Origin: a bacterium
GTDB taxonomy: Bacteria > Pseudomonadota > Gammaproteobacteria > Burkholderiales > Burkholderiaceae_C
Assembly: GCA_030824555.1 (NCBI GenBank)
Contig: JAVBXK010000003.1
Span: 1 to 59,908 of the forward strand
Direction of reading: 5' to 3'
Length of the DNA stretch: 59,908 nucleotides
Shown: positions 58,363-59,908 of the stretch, one piece after another
Layout: each line of letters opens with the position of its first letter
How positions within the stretch are numbered: position 1 is the stretch's first letter
Notes under the pieces: model-generated
Databases searched by the model: none
What the model saw: only the letters and a program-made list of their open reading frames with translations
What the model was told of the DNA's origin: nothing
Translations under genes and position numbers: made by a program

Positions 58363-58463
58363 TGTGGATAAGTTTGATCTTCAATTTACACAATAGACAG
58401 ACCTTGCCTGTTGGTTACGGTTTGTGTTGTAGGTGGTTTGCATGGCTTGTGTAAATTGAAGAT
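58363..58463. promoter_or_regulatory. DnaA box and 17-bp inverted repeat upstream of the recombinase-like gene
   Basis: A perfect DnaA box (TGTGGATAA, 58363-58371) is followed by perfect inverted repeats ATCTTCAATTTACACAA (58377-58393) and TTGTGTAAATTGAAGAT (58447-58463), 53 bp apart. They precede the recombinase-like gene (minus) and may be its binding sites. Confidence 0.65.
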
Positions 58464-58528
58464 TGTATTTGCCAGGCGTGTCACGCATAAGTGCAGTTGC
58501 CCTCCATACCGTGAAAGCATTTAGGCAT

Positions 58529-59425
58529 TCAAATGCCCGCTGGTTCACCTGAGTTCACAATGTTTTCCAGCGCTCCAAGCAGGCACGAGTAGTGTGATAA
58601 CCCGGGCAGTCGGTTCAGGCTGACACAACCCGGTTTCTGCTTGGACAGATAGGTGCTCATCTCCTTGGACGACCAGTTGTCTGCCTCGCCATGACACAGG
58701 TGAGTGGGTGTATGGATGTCTTTCAATGTGTGTGCCCACGGCGAGACGTAAGCACGCACGTCGCGCACGTCGCCGGCAACGTTGCCATCGAAGCAATCCG
58801 TCAAGGCATGGGTGACCATTTGCCGAAAAGCCTTGTCGGCCACCAAATGCTGGTCGCCCGCCTGGGCCGTGGCAAACAGCATGCGAATCAAGGCATCTGG
58901 CCAATGCCTGACCAGTACCCCCTGCCACCTCGACAACAGGTTGAACAGCCGTGGGTACGCCGAGGCCAGTTGGAACACAGTTTTACCCGCCATGTCGTTC
59001 AGGAACGCGCCTCCTTCCAGTGGCGCTGCCGGTGACAACAGGTGCAGCTGCCTGACCAGTGGCGGCCTCACCCGGCAGACCTGCTACGCCACGAACGCAC
59101 CGATAGAAAACCCCACTACGTCCACCGGGTGGACCTCAGTCAGCGCTTCAACAGCGTTGGCCAAGGCTTGGAAATACGCATCTCCCGTCAACCCAACGGG
59201 CAATGCAAAACGGTCCTGACAAACCACTCGCACCCCATAGACCTGAGCGCAAGCTTGGAATACCTCCACTTCGGACGGCCCACCTGGCGCGCCATGGACA
59301 TACACCACCGTGCGCCCGGTCAGCTGGCCTGCAATGCGGTGCTTCACAGCATCCCCTGTGTTTGAGAAGCGCTCATTCCATCCCATGAGTGGGTGTGCAC
59401 AGGCAGGTCCCACCCTCACTGTCAA
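58529..59425 (-). pseudogene. alpha/beta hydrolase interrupted by one in-frame stop
   Basis: Read from ATG 59425, the first 113 residues carry VVYVHGAPGGPSE (oxyanion HGxPG) and the nucleophile elbow VVGFSIGAFVA. A TAG at 59086-59084 then stops the frame, and the same frame continues as QVCRVRPPLVRQLHLLSPAA through a cap and a C-terminal HTPTHLCHGEADNW and GLSHYSCL with the likely Asp and His. Without the stop it would be a 298-codon hydrolase. A single nonsense change is the simplest reading. Confidence 0.82.
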
Positions 59426-59513
59426 TCAAGCCTCGGATATTGATTGACGACAGTTCGCCGGGTTTGCCAACCCCAGTGAGACACTTTCACGCACCAACAC
59501 AAAAGGGTTCGGT

Positions 59514-59822
59514 ATGACTACACAAGACACGTCAGGTTCTGTTCGGGATCGGTTGATTCGAGCCGCCCTGGACTGCTTTTTGGCAGACGACTATCACCGG
59601 GTCACGACTCGGTTGGTTGCGGACAAGGCGGGGGTGAACGTGTCCATGATCCGTTACTACTTTGGCAACAAAGAAGGGCTGTACGAAGAGATGATTCGTG
59701 AGACCCTGAACCCTCTGCTGGCTGTCTTGGACGGGCCGATGCTGGATTGCCAGGGTGGTTTTGCGGACTTCTTGCGCCTGTACTACGAAACGGGGTCTCC
59801 TCGTTTTCAGTGCAATAAGTGA
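59514..59822 (+). pseudogene. TetR-family regulator cut by a transposon end
   Basis: Residues 1-90 form a TetR N-terminal domain (RDRLIRAALDCFLADDYHRV, TTRLVADKAGVNVSMIRYYF followed by GNKEGLY) and the beginning of the ligand domain. After YYET the frame enters sequence that looks like a transposon end at 59792 and stops at 59822, so most of the ligand-binding domain is gone. It is divergent from the hydrolase pseudogene, suggesting they were once a regulator-target pair. Confidence 0.82.
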
Positions 59823-59908
59823 CGGTACGAAAAGCTAGCACTGGCGCGGAGGTGGTGTTGGTAGATCGTTGATTTCATTGACTTTCCTGTTCACTTTCAA
59901 ATCTGCGA
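59792..59908. mobile_element. possible Tn3-family transposon end
   Basis: From 59792 the sequence GGGGTCTCCTCGTTTTCAGT and the following AATAAGTGACGGTAC have the GGGG start and length of a Tn3-family terminal inverted repeat, and this is where TetR homology ends. The element continues beyond the window, so no transposase is seen. Confidence 0.55.

Noticed and set aside
1-59908. CRISPR array
   Set aside because: No run of regularly spaced identical 25-40-bp repeats was found; the repeat clusters listed have two to four irregular copies.
1-59908. tRNA or rRNA genes, and tRNA-based integration sites
   Set aside because: No cloverleaf-like segment or rRNA stretch was recognised by eye, so none is reported.

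Overview
The window looks like plasmid-borne or plasmid-derived accessory DNA of a betaproteobacterium, probably order Burkholderiales (Comamonadaceae-like). The basis is the Cupriavidus-type czc gene order and the relatedness of the plasmid, transposon and toxin-antitoxin genes; no rRNA, tRNA or housekeeping gene is visible to fix the species. A Rep_3-type initiator with iterons, parA and parB, a kfrA-like gene, two tyrosine recombinases and many insertion-sequence remnants point to a large plasmid or an integrated plasmid.

Layout. (1) 1-7.1 kb is a defence island: the 3' part of an IS66 transposase, a short prokaryotic Argonaute whose partner fuses an Mrr-like nuclease, a TIR domain and an APAZ region, and an AbiEi/AbiEii type IV system preceded by two perfect 47-nt palindromes. 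(2) 7.7-13.6 kb holds unrecognised small genes, including a tandemly duplicated family in an operon with membrane proteins and a DUF1902 protein, a nested repeat cluster, and an orphan LexA-boxed promoter. (3) 13.8-24 kb is rich in toxin-antitoxin-like modules: HipA/HipB in reversed order, a Fic protein lacking the catalytic His, a second hipBA with three evenly spaced operators, and vapBC. It also holds a truncated H-NS-like protein, a YkgJ-type protein, a DUF6283 protein and a histone-H1-like protein. (4) 24-29 kb has a beta-barrel outer-membrane protein, a GGDEF enzyme, a DUF389 protein cut by an IS66 remnant, and an IS91-like transposase tail. (5) 29-39.6 kb is a czcICBA / czcRS / czcE metal-resistance locus with a response-regulator box shared with a thioredoxin-like gene. 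(6) 39.6-43.4 kb is a dadA fragment abutting a compact two-gene (TnsB/TnsC-like) transposon with defined ends. (7) 44.3-50.5 kb is the plasmid core: integrase, parB, parA, iteron origin and rep. (8) 50.5-57 kb carries a RES/Xre module, a third hipBA, and a primase-helicase of the TOTE type followed by kfrA, flanked by a short direct repeat. (9) 57-59.9 kb has a degenerate tyrosine recombinase, an alpha/beta hydrolase broken by one stop codon, and a TetR gene cut by what looks like a Tn3-family end.

How the parts fit: replication and partition genes keep the replicon, at least six toxin-antitoxin-type modules could stabilise it and act against phage, the Argonaute and AbiE systems are abortive-infection type defences, and czc gives Co/Zn/Cd resistance. 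Many modules carry visible autoregulatory operators (palindromes or repeated boxes) directly upstream; these are listed individually. Functions are assigned from family motifs read by eye. No database search was possible.
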